A model generated the notes under the pieces. It ran no database searches. It saw nothing but the letters and a program-made list of their open reading frames with translations, and was not told the origin of the DNA. Positions 6,782-13,797 of a stretch of DNA of 20,395 bases are shown here, piece after piece. The stretch comes from Thermoplasmata archaeon (GTDB lineage: Archaea; Thermoplasmatota; Penumbrarchaeia; Penumbrarchaeales; Penumbrarchaeaceae): the NCBI GenBank assembly GCA_023145185.1, contig JAGLEG010000320.1, positions 1 to 20,395 of the forward strand, given 5' to 3'. A program made the translations under genes and the position numbers. How positions within the stretch are numbered: position 1 is the stretch's first letter; each line of letters opens with the position of its first letter.

Positions 6782-7582
6782 TCACCGTAGATGAACGCAA
6801 TCATCGGAGGTGATCCTGATCATATCAAGGCCCTGTTTTACCATGATCGCCCCCGTTTCATCTATCCCAAGGGCCGATCCCCTGATGGTGTCATCTATCA
6901 TCTCTATCCTGACATTCCTCCCGATGGTCTCGCATCGGTCGGACCACTCCTCCAGCAGCTGTGGGCCTGCCCCCTGAAGGAAACCATGATAATGAAGGTC
7001 CATAAATGCCAGAAGGTTCCTCAACAGCTCCCCCCGATCCAGATCCGATCCGGCAGCTTCGGAGAGGCTTATGGACTTCCTCCTTATGTCATGTGAGAGC
7101 TTATTTACGGGGTTGTTGACGTTTATGCCGATGCCGATGATCACGTAGTCCACTTTGTCACCCTTTCCACTGGTCTGTGTGAGGACACCGGCAACCTTCT
7201 TCCCATCAACAAGCACGTCATTTGGCCATTTCACCGATGTCTCGATGAGATAGGTTGTGGATATCGCCTTGGATATCGCCAAGCTGTAGATCAGGGGCAG
7301 GGTCGAAAGTTCCTCTCGTCCCACATTTGGCCTCAAGACGACGGAGAGATAAAGGCCCCCCTCTGAAGATTCCCATTTCAGTCCCGATCTTCCCACTCCC
7401 TTTGTCTGTTTGTTGGATACAACGACCGTACCTTCCTCTCCTCCAGAAAGGGCTATCTCCTTTGCCAGCTCGTTCGTGGATCCCACGACACCATGGAAAT
7501 TGACGATATTGCCAATGATCCCAGTCCTGAGCCCTTTGATGCTTTTAGAATCAAGCGGAAGCCGCGCCTCTTCACTCACCAC
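6782..7582 (-). CDS. birA: Biotin--[carboxylase] protein ligase, catalytic-only type
   Basis: Makes biotinyl-5'-AMP from biotin and ATP and transfers biotin to a lysine of a biotin carboxyl carrier protein; cytoplasmic. Seen: GSTN (34-37); QTKGVGRSGLKW (59-70), the biotin/ATP loop, with only one of the usual arginines kept; KWPNDVLVDGKKVAG (118-132) containing the conserved lysine; GIGINVN (150-156); then a small C-terminal SH3-like domain. At 266 residues it lacks the N-terminal winged helix of E. coli BirA, so it should not act as a repressor. The frame opens with two GTG codons (7582 and 7579). A GGTGAT ribosome-binding motif just upstream fits the second slightly better. It starts 23 bases after the CBS gene, so the two are probably co-transcribed. 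The biotin-dependent enzyme it serves is not in the window. Confidence 0.92.
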   Translation of the reverse strand: MVSEEARLPLDSKSIKGLRTGIIGNIVNFHGVVGSTNELAKEIALSGGEEGTVVVSNKQTKGVGRSGLKWESSEGGLYLSVVLRPNVGREELSTLPLIYSLAISKAISTTYLIETSVKWPNDVLVDGKKVAGVLTQTSGKGDKVDYVIIGIGINVNNPVNKLSHDIRRKSISLSEAAGSDLDRGELLRNLLAFMDLHYHGFLQGAGPQLLEEWSDRCETIGRNVRIEMIDDTIRGSALGIDETGAIMVKQGLDMIRITSDDCVHLR

Positions 7583-7605
7583 TAATCACCCCATCGTGTT
7601 CACTA

Positions 7606-8442
7606 TCACATTATCGCACTCATCAGGTCTATATCGTTGATCAAACCAAAGAGTCTATCATCTGTGCCCATAACGGGCAGCTGGTCAAAATCCTTCAGCC
7701 TCAGAAGTTTTGCCGCCTCGTATACAGGTGCCCGTTTGTATATGGTGATCGGTTTTTTGGACATGAGGTCCTTCACCGGATCTGTAGGGAGCTCTATCTT
7801 GGCCTCCTGGTAATAGAGGTTCATGACGTTTCTAAGGCCTTCCCACGTCCATGCGTCCTCATCCGGAGAGATCCCAAGTGTGGTCAGGGAGATCTTCTCC
7901 TCCAGCCTCTCCACATTGAAGAGGTCCCTGTCCGTTAATATACCGCAGAGCTTTCCCTCCTCGTCCAGAACCGCCATTGCGTAAACCTTGGAGAGGTTCA
8001 TCATGGTCGCCGCAACCCTGATGGGGGTATTATGGTATATGCAAACCGGTTGGTCCCTGAGGAACTCCTCAACGGGGGTTTTCATCTTTTTTTTCTCAAT
8101 AACGCTGAGCATGTCCGAAGGTGTGACCAGGCCCACCAATACACCTTTCTTGACGACGGGCAGCCTTCTCACATTCTGGCTCCACATGATATTTGCCGCC
8201 TTCTCAACAGGCGATGTTGGGGATATCGTGGGCACGTTCCACTCCATGATAACTGCGATCTGCTCCTCGCCCGGGTTCTGGAAAAGGTCCTTCCTAGTAA
8301 TGATCCCCTGCACCTTACCCTCTCCGTCCACAACGGGCATCCCTGTCCTTTTTGCCTTCACGAGCCTGGCGAGCACATCCTGTCTTGTCGTGGGGAGTTC
8401 AGAGGTTATTGGATCCTTGACCATTATCTCGGAAACGTTCAT
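7606..8442 (-). CDS. Four-CBS-domain protein
   Basis: A 278-residue protein made almost only of four CBS motifs, which normally pair and bind adenosine nucleotides or SAM as an energy or ligand sensor. Seen: CBS1 ~1-55 (MVKDPITS...GMPVVDGEGKVQGIITRKDL), CBS2 ~60-115 (RRLPVVKKGVLVGLVTPSDM), CBS3 ~120-175 (VLDEEGKLCGILTDRDL), CBS4 ~220-278 (DQLPVMGTDDRLFGLINDID). A ~40-residue linker with a DEDAWTW segment separates CBS3 and CBS4. No enzyme or DNA-binding domain is attached, so the partner is unknown. ATG 8442 follows GAGG by about ten bases. The next gene is birA; a link to biotin metabolism is only positional. Confidence 0.9.
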   Translation of the reverse strand: MNVSEIMVKDPITSELPTTRQDVLARLVKAKRTGMPVVDGEGKVQGIITRKDLFQNPGEEQIAVIMEWNVPTISPTSPVEKAANIMWSQNVRRLPVVKKGVLVGLVTPSDMLSVIEKKKMKTPVEEFLRDQPVCIYHNTPIRVAATMMNLSKVYAMAVLDEEGKLCGILTDRDLFNVERLEEKISLTTLGISPDEDAWTWEGLRNVMNLYYQEAKIELPTDPVKDLMSKKPITIYKRAPVYEAAKLLRLKDFDQLPVMGTDDRLFGLINDIDLMSAIM

Positions 8443-8483
8443 GATTACACATCCTCAAAGGACAGGTGACCAATACGTAGATA

Positions 8484-8499
8484 GATATTAAATGGTTTT
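8484..8499 (-). promoter_or_regulatory. BRE/TATA promoter of the CBS gene
   Basis: The minus strand reads AAAACCATTTAATATC: a purine-rich BRE-like stretch followed by an AT-rich TATA box about 45-50 bases before the ATG at 8442. The 11-base core AAAACCATTTA is identical to the element upstream of the neighbouring amidohydrolase gene. It implies a short 5' untranslated region of about 20 bases. Confidence 0.55.
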
Positions 8500-8536
8500 G
8501 AGATAAGCGGGGAAAGAGATCTTGACCACCCCAAGT

Positions 8537-9649
8537 CTAAACCCCTTGGGTCCAACCCGGACCGGTGAAGAGTAGATCCTCCTGGCCGATGCACCTGACG
8601 ATATGGGAAAAGGGGTCTTGTTTCCATTTATCATCATCAGGCCTTCTAACCACGGATAACAGTGGAGCATCGCCCGGATCGGGCCAACCTCCCTCCCACC
8701 ATCTGGTGGTCGATGAGATCATCTCCTCGAGGCGGGATCCGCCGATAAATGATCCTGCCGCCATCTCGAACACCTCCCTTGCGGGGTCAGATCCACGGTC
8801 GCCGCTCCTGTGAAGGAGGTTCCAGGCACATTTCATCTCGGAGAAGATATCCTGAACAGAGGTCATGGAGTTATCCGTTCCAAGTCCCAATCTCAACCCC
8901 TCATCAAGCATATCATCAAGCGGCACATCCAGGCCGAATGCCAGGTTCGACCTGGGGCACACCGCCACGGGAATGGACTCCCGAGAAAGTGCGTTCCAAT
9001 CCTCTCTCGTTCCTTTGATCATGTGTATCACCAGGTCAGGTTCGAGCCTGGTGATCAGATCAATATCATCCCTGAAGCCCTCCGATGCGTGGACCGCGAA
9101 GATCTTATCATCTCCGCGGGCCAGTTCCCTGATATCATCAAGATCATTCGTGATCGACGGGATCCCAAGGCCATCGGAGAGCTCAAGGAGATCGGTGATG
9201 TCTTCCCCCCGGGCGGGCCTACCAAGTCCGATAACGCGCATATCGTGTTTCGTGGTGGCCTCTCGCAGAGCGTTCATCCCCACCTTTCCACCCTCCCGAA
9301 AATCCAATGCCTCCGTCACGCCCGGCTGAAGCTCCATGATCGAGTTGGATATGGAATCCACGATATCCTCGTAAGTTGCCTGTTCCAACTTTCTATGCTT
9401 GTAACCTCCCGGGAATACGGCCTCTTCAAGGGTTGGCGGAACCGCTCCCCTGGCAAGATGATCGCCCATGTGGGTGTGAAGGTCGATGAGGCCGGGGATG
9501 ATGACACCCTCGATATGACGGCAATCCCCTTCAAATTCTGGCCTTTCACCTTCCGAGACCGCTTGGATCAACCCTTTTTCTATGTGTATCCACCCATCCC
9601 TCAGGCCCTCGGGATAGAGGATGTCACCGCTCAGAAGCAGGTTGCCCAT
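8537..9649 (-). CDS. TRZ/ATZ-type amidohydrolase (archaeal chlorohydrolase/deaminase-like)
   Basis: A metal-dependent hydrolase or deaminase of the amidohydrolase superfamily; the closest families act on aminated purine-like or triazine rings (S-adenosylhomocysteine, aminodeoxyfutalosine, chlorotriazines). Seen, numbered from ATG 9649: the metal motif DLHTHMGDH (His58, His60), FAVHASE (His187), LVIHMIKG (His209), CPRSNLAFG, and LGTDNSM (Asp259). At 370 residues it is a little shorter than bacterial members. ATG 9649 is chosen over the TTG at 9673 because a BRE/TATA element centred 27 bases upstream fits a leaderless transcript that begins at this ATG. A separate promoter precedes the downstream CBS gene, so it is probably its own unit. 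The substrate cannot be read from sequence. Confidence 0.87.
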   Translation of the reverse strand: MGNLLLSGDILYPEGLRDGWIHIEKGLIQAVSEGERPEFEGDCRHIEGVIIPGLIDLHTHMGDHLARGAVPPTLEEAVFPGGYKHRKLEQATYEDIVDSISNSIMELQPGVTEALDFREGGKVGMNALREATTKHDMRVIGLGRPARGEDITDLLELSDGLGIPSITNDLDDIRELARGDDKIFAVHASEGFRDDIDLITRLEPDLVIHMIKGTREDWNALSRESIPVAVCPRSNLAFGLDVPLDDMLDEGLRLGLGTDNSMTSVQDIFSEMKCAWNLLHRSGDRGSDPAREVFEMAAGSFIGGSRLEEMISSTTRWWEGGWPDPGDAPLLSVVRRPDDDKWKQDPFSHIVRCIGQEDLLFTGPGWTQGV

Positions 9650-9673
9650 AAAGGGTCCAGAACACAATAACAA

Positions 9674-9684
9674 TAAATGGTTTT
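9674..9684 (-). promoter_or_regulatory. BRE/TATA promoter for a leaderless amidohydrolase mRNA
   Basis: AAAACCATTTA on the minus strand (9684-9674), then TTGTTATTG. Its centre lies about 27 bases before the ATG at 9649, the usual archaeal distance from TATA box to transcription start. No ribosome-binding site is visible, which fits a leaderless mRNA. Confidence 0.55.
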
Positions 9685-9706
9685 CCCAGGTGTTGCCCCC
9701 TCAAAC

Positions 9707-9715
9707 ATATAATAG
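9707..9715 (+). promoter_or_regulatory. TATA box of the HAD/aminotransferase/glycosyltransferase operon
   Basis: ATATAATAG on the plus strand, divergent from the amidohydrolase promoter. The expected start is near 9737, which lies beyond an in-frame GTG at 9724 and so argues against that codon as the gene start. The leader to ATG 9847 would be about 110 bases. Confidence 0.5.
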
Positions 9716-9846
9716 GTTAAAATGTGAAGATATTGATACACCCCATGCAGGTGGTCCCTGTGGGAACGGGTTACAGGATGCCCCTTGGACCCTGCGTCGC
9801 AAATGGTGTGGATCCGATGGTAGGAAAGGATGCAAGGGAGATGCTC

Positions 9847-10389
9847 ATGGAAAGGGAGATGGTCATCTTCGACCTGGATGGGACGCTGTACGATCTCCAG
9901 GTGGACTGGGCCGGATTGAAGGGTGAGTTCCATGAGTTGATCGGCAGTGAGTTCGACGTGGAGGGGGGATACATAATGTCCGCCTACCGATACGCGAAAG
10001 AGAGGGATGACCTGAAAAGAAGGATGCTGGGACTGCAGGCCGAATATGAGCTGTCACATATCGATGATAGCAGTAGGGTAGAGCCGGGGATCACCTGTGC
10101 GGAGTGGAGGTTGAAAAGGGGATTGAGGTGTTCCATATTTTCCATGAATACGGAGAGGGCCGTGGACCAACTGATCGGCGGCCTGGGTTTCAGTCCGGTC
10201 ATCACCATGGATAGCGTAAAAATGCCAAAACCCTCCCCGGAAGGTCTTATTAGGCTGATGGACATGATAGGGATCAAGGGCGATGACCTCCTCTTTGTTG
10301 GCAATAGCGATAAAGATGCGGGATCGGCAGCTGGGGCCGGGATAGATCACGTCGACGTCTCGGAGATAGATCAGGAGTGGTTCAAATGA
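9847..10389 (+). CDS. HAD-superfamily phosphatase (phosphoglycolate phosphatase-like)
   Basis: A soluble Mg-dependent phosphomonoesterase with an aspartyl-phosphate intermediate. Motifs: I, VIFDLDGTLYD at residues 6-16 (nucleophile Asp9); II, FSMNTE; III, the lysine in KMPKPSPEG; IV, LLFVGNSDKDAGSA. A helical cap lies between motifs I and II. ATG 9847 has AGGGAG six bases upstream and places motif I near the N terminus, as usual. The frame stays open upstream to ATG 9745 and GTG 9724, which would add 34-41 residues without HAD likeness. Its stop overlaps the start of the aminotransferase gene (ATGA at 10386-10389), so the two are translationally coupled. That suggests a sugar-phosphate substrate in the same pathway, but the substrate is not readable. 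Confidence 0.82.
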   Translation: MEREMVIFDLDGTLYDLQVDWAGLKGEFHELIGSEFDVEGGYIMSAYRYAKERDDLKRRMLGLQAEYELSHIDDSSRVEPGITCAEWRLKRGLRCSIFSMNTERAVDQLIGGLGFSPVITMDSVKMPKPSPEGLIRLMDMIGIKGDDLLFVGNSDKDAGSAAGAGIDHVDVSEIDQEWFK

Positions 10390-11471
10390 ACGTTGCGTTG
10401 AACCGTATGTTCATTGATGAGGAGATAAAGAGGGCAGTAATTGAGGTCCTTGAAAGCGGTTGGTACGTGAAGGGGCCCAAGGCAGGGGAGCTGGAGGAGC
10501 TCTTCTGTAACATTACCGGAAGTGAATTTGCGGTCAGCTGCAGTTCTGGAACATCTGCCCTGATGCTGGCATTTGCGTCATTGGGACTGGGTCCGGGAGA
10601 TGAGGTTCTTGTTCCCTCGCATACATTCGCGGCATCGGTCAACGGATTCTATCATCTGGGAGCTCGCCCGGTATTTGTTGATGTCGACCCCGAGACCTAC
10701 ACGATCGATGTGGAGGACATGAGGGAGAAAGTAACTGACAGGACCAGGGCAATTCTCCCTGTTCACCTGTACGGCCACCCGGCAGATATGGATCCAATAA
10801 CCGAGTTTGCCCGGGAGAGGAACCTCAAGGTCGTGTCGGATGCATGCCAATCGCACGGTGCGCTCTACCGTGGAAAGGATGTGGGGGCTATCGGTGATAT
10901 CATCTGTTACTCCTTCTTCCCATCCAAGATAATCACCGTGGCAGGGGAAGGAGGAATAATAACCTGCAGGAGCGGGGAGCACCGCGACCTGATGAAGGCC
11001 CTTGCGAACCACGGGAGGTTCGAGGGAGAGCGGGACGTACATCGAATACCCGGATACAACATGAGGCTGTCCGAGGTACTGGCCGCGGTCGGGGCCGTCC
11101 AGCTCAAACATATAGGTGAATGGGTGGAGAGGAGAAGGGAGATCGCCAGGGTGTACAATGAGGAGCTGGATGGACTTGGTGATATCGTAACTCCTCATGA
11201 GGCCGATTGGGCGAGCCATTCCTATTACCTTTACGTGATCAGATCGACATCCAGGGACGCCTTGAAGGAGCACCTCGCAATGGAGTCGATCTCATCCGGC
11301 ATCCACTATCCAATACCTGTCCACAAGATGCCCTATCTGGAGGGAGATATCTCCCTTCCGGTAACGGAGCGGGTGGTGGATGAGATACTGTCGTTGCCGA
11401 TGCACCCGCTTCTTGAAGAGGAGGAGCAGAAGCTGATCATAGGGTCGATAAGAAGGTTCTACAAGCGATAG
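10386..11471 (+). CDS. DegT/DnrJ/EryC1/StrS aminotransferase, probable UDP-3-keto-sugar aminotransferase
   Basis: A PLP-dependent sugar aminotransferase (fold type I), cytoplasmic. Seen: SCSSGTSAL (51-59), the PLP-phosphate loop; VSDACQSHGA with Asp152 for the pyridine nitrogen; SFFPSKIITVAGEGG with Lys181 as the Schiff-base lysine; NMRLSEVLAAVGAVQL; and a C-terminal region with SGIHYPIPVHKMPYL, typical of the family. Its 361 residues are the usual length. ATG 10386 overlaps the preceding stop as ATGA and has GGAGTG upstream; the in-frame GTG at 10377 is rejected. Two genes downstream is a WlbA-like dehydrogenase, the enzyme that makes the 3-keto substrate for the WbpE/WlbC aminotransferases. 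I infer transfer of an amino group from glutamate to C3 of a UDP-hexosaminuronate; other keto-sugars are possible. Confidence 0.9.
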   Translation: MNVALNRMFIDEEIKRAVIEVLESGWYVKGPKAGELEELFCNITGSEFAVSCSSGTSALMLAFASLGLGPGDEVLVPSHTFAASVNGFYHLGARPVFVDVDPETYTIDVEDMREKVTDRTRAILPVHLYGHPADMDPITEFARERNLKVVSDACQSHGALYRGKDVGAIGDIICYSFFPSKIITVAGEGGIITCRSGEHRDLMKALANHGRFEGERDVHRIPGYNMRLSEVLAAVGAVQLKHIGEWVERRREIARVYNEELDGLGDIVTPHEADWASHSYYLYVIRSTSRDALKEHLAMESISSGIHYPIPVHKMPYLEGDISLPVTERVVDEILSLPMHPLLEEEEQKLIIGSIRRFYKR

Positions 11472-11484
11472 GAGTTGTGATGGT

Positions 11485-12660
11485 TTGAAGATCGCCCACG
11501 TTGTATCATACTTCCAGCCGGAGTTCGGCTACGAGGAGTTCTACAGTGCCAGGGAGCAGGCTGCCCTGGGCCACGAGGTACACGTGATCACCTCCGATCG
11601 GATATTTCCGTTCAATAACGTTGAGAAGATGCTCTCCGATATCGGGTCAGAGCACAGTGGGAGGTCGAGAGGGGTAGGGGTGTCCGAGGTGGAGGGGGTC
11701 GTGGTCCATCGACTGAAGACCAGATATGAGATATTGTACGACCTGATCAGATATGACGATATTGTCTCGGAACTCGCGTCGATATCCCCTGATGTCGTCC
11801 ACGCCCATATCCCCTGGGCCTACGGGAGCAGGGAGAGCGCCAGGGCGAAGGCCAGGTTGGGCTATTCGCTGATAATTGACGAGCACGGATACTCCACCAC
11901 GTACGATCAGAAGAGGACGTTCAGGAACTGGCTCCTGGACAAGGAGTATCGGTTTCTCCGGGCGCCAAGGGCAAGGTACGCCCTTGGGAAGGCGGACGGC
12001 GTCGTTGCGGTCTCCGAGGAAACAGAGGCCTTTCTCAGGGAGTTCTATGGGCAGAAAAAAATAGATATGATCCCACTTGGAGTAGATCATAAACGGTTCA
12101 GGCCGGACCCGGAGGCCCGGGAGAGGGTCAGATCCGAGCTGGGGATCGGAGACGGCCTGCTTCTGATAACCGCAGGGAGACTCGACAGGGCAAAGAGGAT
12201 CGGCTCCCTGATCAAGGCGGTCGGGAAAATGGGGTCCACGGACGTGAAGATGTTGGTCGTGGGAAGGGGAGATGACCAATACCTTGATGAGCTGAAGGCG
12301 ATGGCCGGTGATAATGTGATATTCCAGGGGTTCAAGACGCCTGAGGAGCTTTCAGGCCTCTACAATGCTGCGGACATCGGCCTGTGGGGGAAGGCATCCA
12401 TCACGATAAGGGAGGCCATGGGCTGCGGGCTTCCCATCGTTCTGTTGGACCATCCGGATATGAGGTCCCTTCTCCGGTGGGACAACGGCCTGGCCGTAAA
12501 GGACGATCCGGAGTGTATCGCAGGGGCTGTCATGGGTATGGATGAGGATGTCAGAAGGCACATGGGAGCCAAGGGAAGGATGGTGGTGGAGTCCGAGCTC
12601 TCCGTGAACGTTCAGGCCAGGAGGCTCCTGAAGGTTTACTCCAGGGTATCCCTTAAGTAA
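11485..12660 (+). CDS. GT4-family glycosyltransferase
   Basis: A retaining GT-B glycosyltransferase that moves a sugar from a nucleotide donor to a glycan or lipid acceptor at the cytoplasmic membrane face. Seen: N-terminal acceptor domain starting MKIAHVVSYFQPEFGYEEF; VVHAHIPW; DEHGYSTTY; VVAVSEET; IPLGVDHKRFRPD at the domain junction; the donor-domain opening ITAGRLDRAKR (~230); VGRGDD; and WGKASITIREAMGCGLP (~301-317). The EX7E signature keeps only its second Glu (Glu310); Gly302 stands at the first position. The start is TTG 11485, 13 bases after the aminotransferase stop; no ATG is possible nearby in frame. No TM helix. The position between aminotransferase and dehydrogenase genes suggests that it uses the sugar they make. 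Confidence 0.9.
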   Translation: MKIAHVVSYFQPEFGYEEFYSAREQAALGHEVHVITSDRIFPFNNVEKMLSDIGSEHSGRSRGVGVSEVEGVVVHRLKTRYEILYDLIRYDDIVSELASISPDVVHAHIPWAYGSRESARAKARLGYSLIIDEHGYSTTYDQKRTFRNWLLDKEYRFLRAPRARYALGKADGVVAVSEETEAFLREFYGQKKIDMIPLGVDHKRFRPDPEARERVRSELGIGDGLLLITAGRLDRAKRIGSLIKAVGKMGSTDVKMLVVGRGDDQYLDELKAMAGDNVIFQGFKTPEELSGLYNAADIGLWGKASITIREAMGCGLPIVLLDHPDMRSLLRWDNGLAVKDDPECIAGAVMGMDEDVRRHMGAKGRMVVESELSVNVQARRLLKVYSRVSLK

Positions 12661-12680
12661 TCAACCTCATATCACCCCTT

Positions 12681-13787
12681 GTGAAGAAGATGCCTGGAGT
12701 AAATTTCTCTGTCATAGGATACGGCAACATCGGCTCGAGACACGTGAGGTTCCTGTCGGAATTGGATGGTGCTGTGATACAGTCCGTTTGCGATATCATA
12801 CCGGATAGGGCCAGGGAGGGTGCCAGTACTGCAGGGGCGGTGGAATACACCTCATTTCAGGACGTCCTGAACGATCCGGATGTGGATGTGGTAGACCTCT
12901 GCACTCCCTCGGGACTGCACGCTGAAATGGCCGTTTCCGCCATGAGGGCCGGGAAACACGTTCTGTCGGAGAAACCCATGGCCCTCACCCTGGATGAGGC
13001 GGATCAGATCATAAGGACGGAGAGGGAGACGGGCCAGAGGTACTTCCTGGTGAAGCAGAACCGGTACAATCCTCCCGTGGCGATCCTCAAGGACCTGGTG
13101 GAGAGTGGAGGCCTGGGCGAGATCTTTCTCATATCGTCGAACGTCTTCTGGAACAGGAGGAGGTCCTATTATACGGACGAGCCCTGGAGGGGCAGGCTGG
13201 ACCTGGACGGGGGAGCGCTGTTCACACAATGCAGCCATTTCGTGGATCTCATCCTCTGGCTTGGGGGCATCCCCAAGAAGGTGGAGGCATACCTGTCCAA
13301 TGTGGACCACTCCTATATCGAGACGGAGGATACAGGGACCGTGAGAATGGAGTTCACGAACGGGGCCATAGGTGTATTGAACTACACGACGGCAACGTAC
13401 GGCAAGAATATGGAGGGTTCGATAACCGTTCTGGGAACGAAGGGGAGCGTGAAGATCGGTGGAAAATATCTCAACGAGGTCACCGAATGGAACGTTTCCG
13501 GCGTCGATAGACCAGAGATCCCCCCTGGATCTCCCCCAAATACCTACAAGGGAGGCTATCAGGGGTCGATGTCCAATCATGACAAGATCCTCAAGAACGT
13601 TATCGGCGTGCTGAGCCTGGGCGAGGACATATCGGTATCGAGCGATCAGGGCCGCATAACCGTCGAGGTCATGCAGGCGGCCCACCTATCGGCGCTGTAC
13701 GACAGGTCGATCAAGCTCCCCCTTTCGGGCAAGGAGGCCTCATTTGATATCAGGAGGTCCCCGCCGTTCACCAAGAGAAACATCTGA
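12681..13787 (+). CDS. Gfo/Idh/MocA oxidoreductase, WlbA-like UDP-hexosaminuronate 3-dehydrogenase candidate
   Basis: An NAD-dependent sugar dehydrogenase. Seen, from GTG 12681: Rossmann motif VIGYGNIGSRH (11-21); LCTPSGLHAEMA; SEKPMAL with Lys98 of the EKP motif; FLVKQNRYNPPV (122-133); WRGRLDLDGGAL and SHFVDLILWLGG (His186, Asp189); then the C-terminal beta-sheet with EDTGTVRMEFTNGAIG and EGSITVLGTKGSVKIGG. The VKQNRYNPPV and DGGAL-SHxxDL segments match, from memory, the WlbA group that oxidises C3 of UDP-N-acetylglucosaminuronate. GTG 12681 or ATG 12690 may be the start; neither has a strong ribosome-binding site. It lies 20 bases after the glycosyltransferase gene and ends the operon, ten bases from the convergent lipid kinase gene. 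No WbpD-type acetyltransferase or epimerase is present. Confidence 0.87.
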   Translation: MKKMPGVNFSVIGYGNIGSRHVRFLSELDGAVIQSVCDIIPDRAREGASTAGAVEYTSFQDVLNDPDVDVVDLCTPSGLHAEMAVSAMRAGKHVLSEKPMALTLDEADQIIRTERETGQRYFLVKQNRYNPPVAILKDLVESGGLGEIFLISSNVFWNRRRSYYTDEPWRGRLDLDGGALFTQCSHFVDLILWLGGIPKKVEAYLSNVDHSYIETEDTGTVRMEFTNGAIGVLNYTTATYGKNMEGSITVLGTKGSVKIGGKYLNEVTEWNVSGVDRPEIPPGSPPNTYKGGYQGSMSNHDKILKNVIGVLSLGEDISVSSDQGRITVEVMQAAHLSALYDRSIKLPLSGKEASFDIRRSPPFTKRNI

Positions 13788-13797
13788 TAATGACATC

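Noticed and set aside
8810..9670. 286-codon plus-strand frame opposite the amidohydrolase gene
   Set aside because: The minus strand carries clear metal-binding motifs (HTH, HASE, GTDN); the plus-strand translation is low in family likeness and is an antisense shadow.
10377..10385. GTG at 10377 as the aminotransferase start
   Set aside because: ATG 10386 gives the ATGA overlap with the preceding stop, has a well-placed GGAGTG, and fits the family N terminus.
12852..13685. 277-codon minus-strand frame opposite the Gfo/Idh gene
   Set aside because: The plus strand has full Rossmann, EKP and DGG motifs. The antisense frame has no domain and reflects codon bias.
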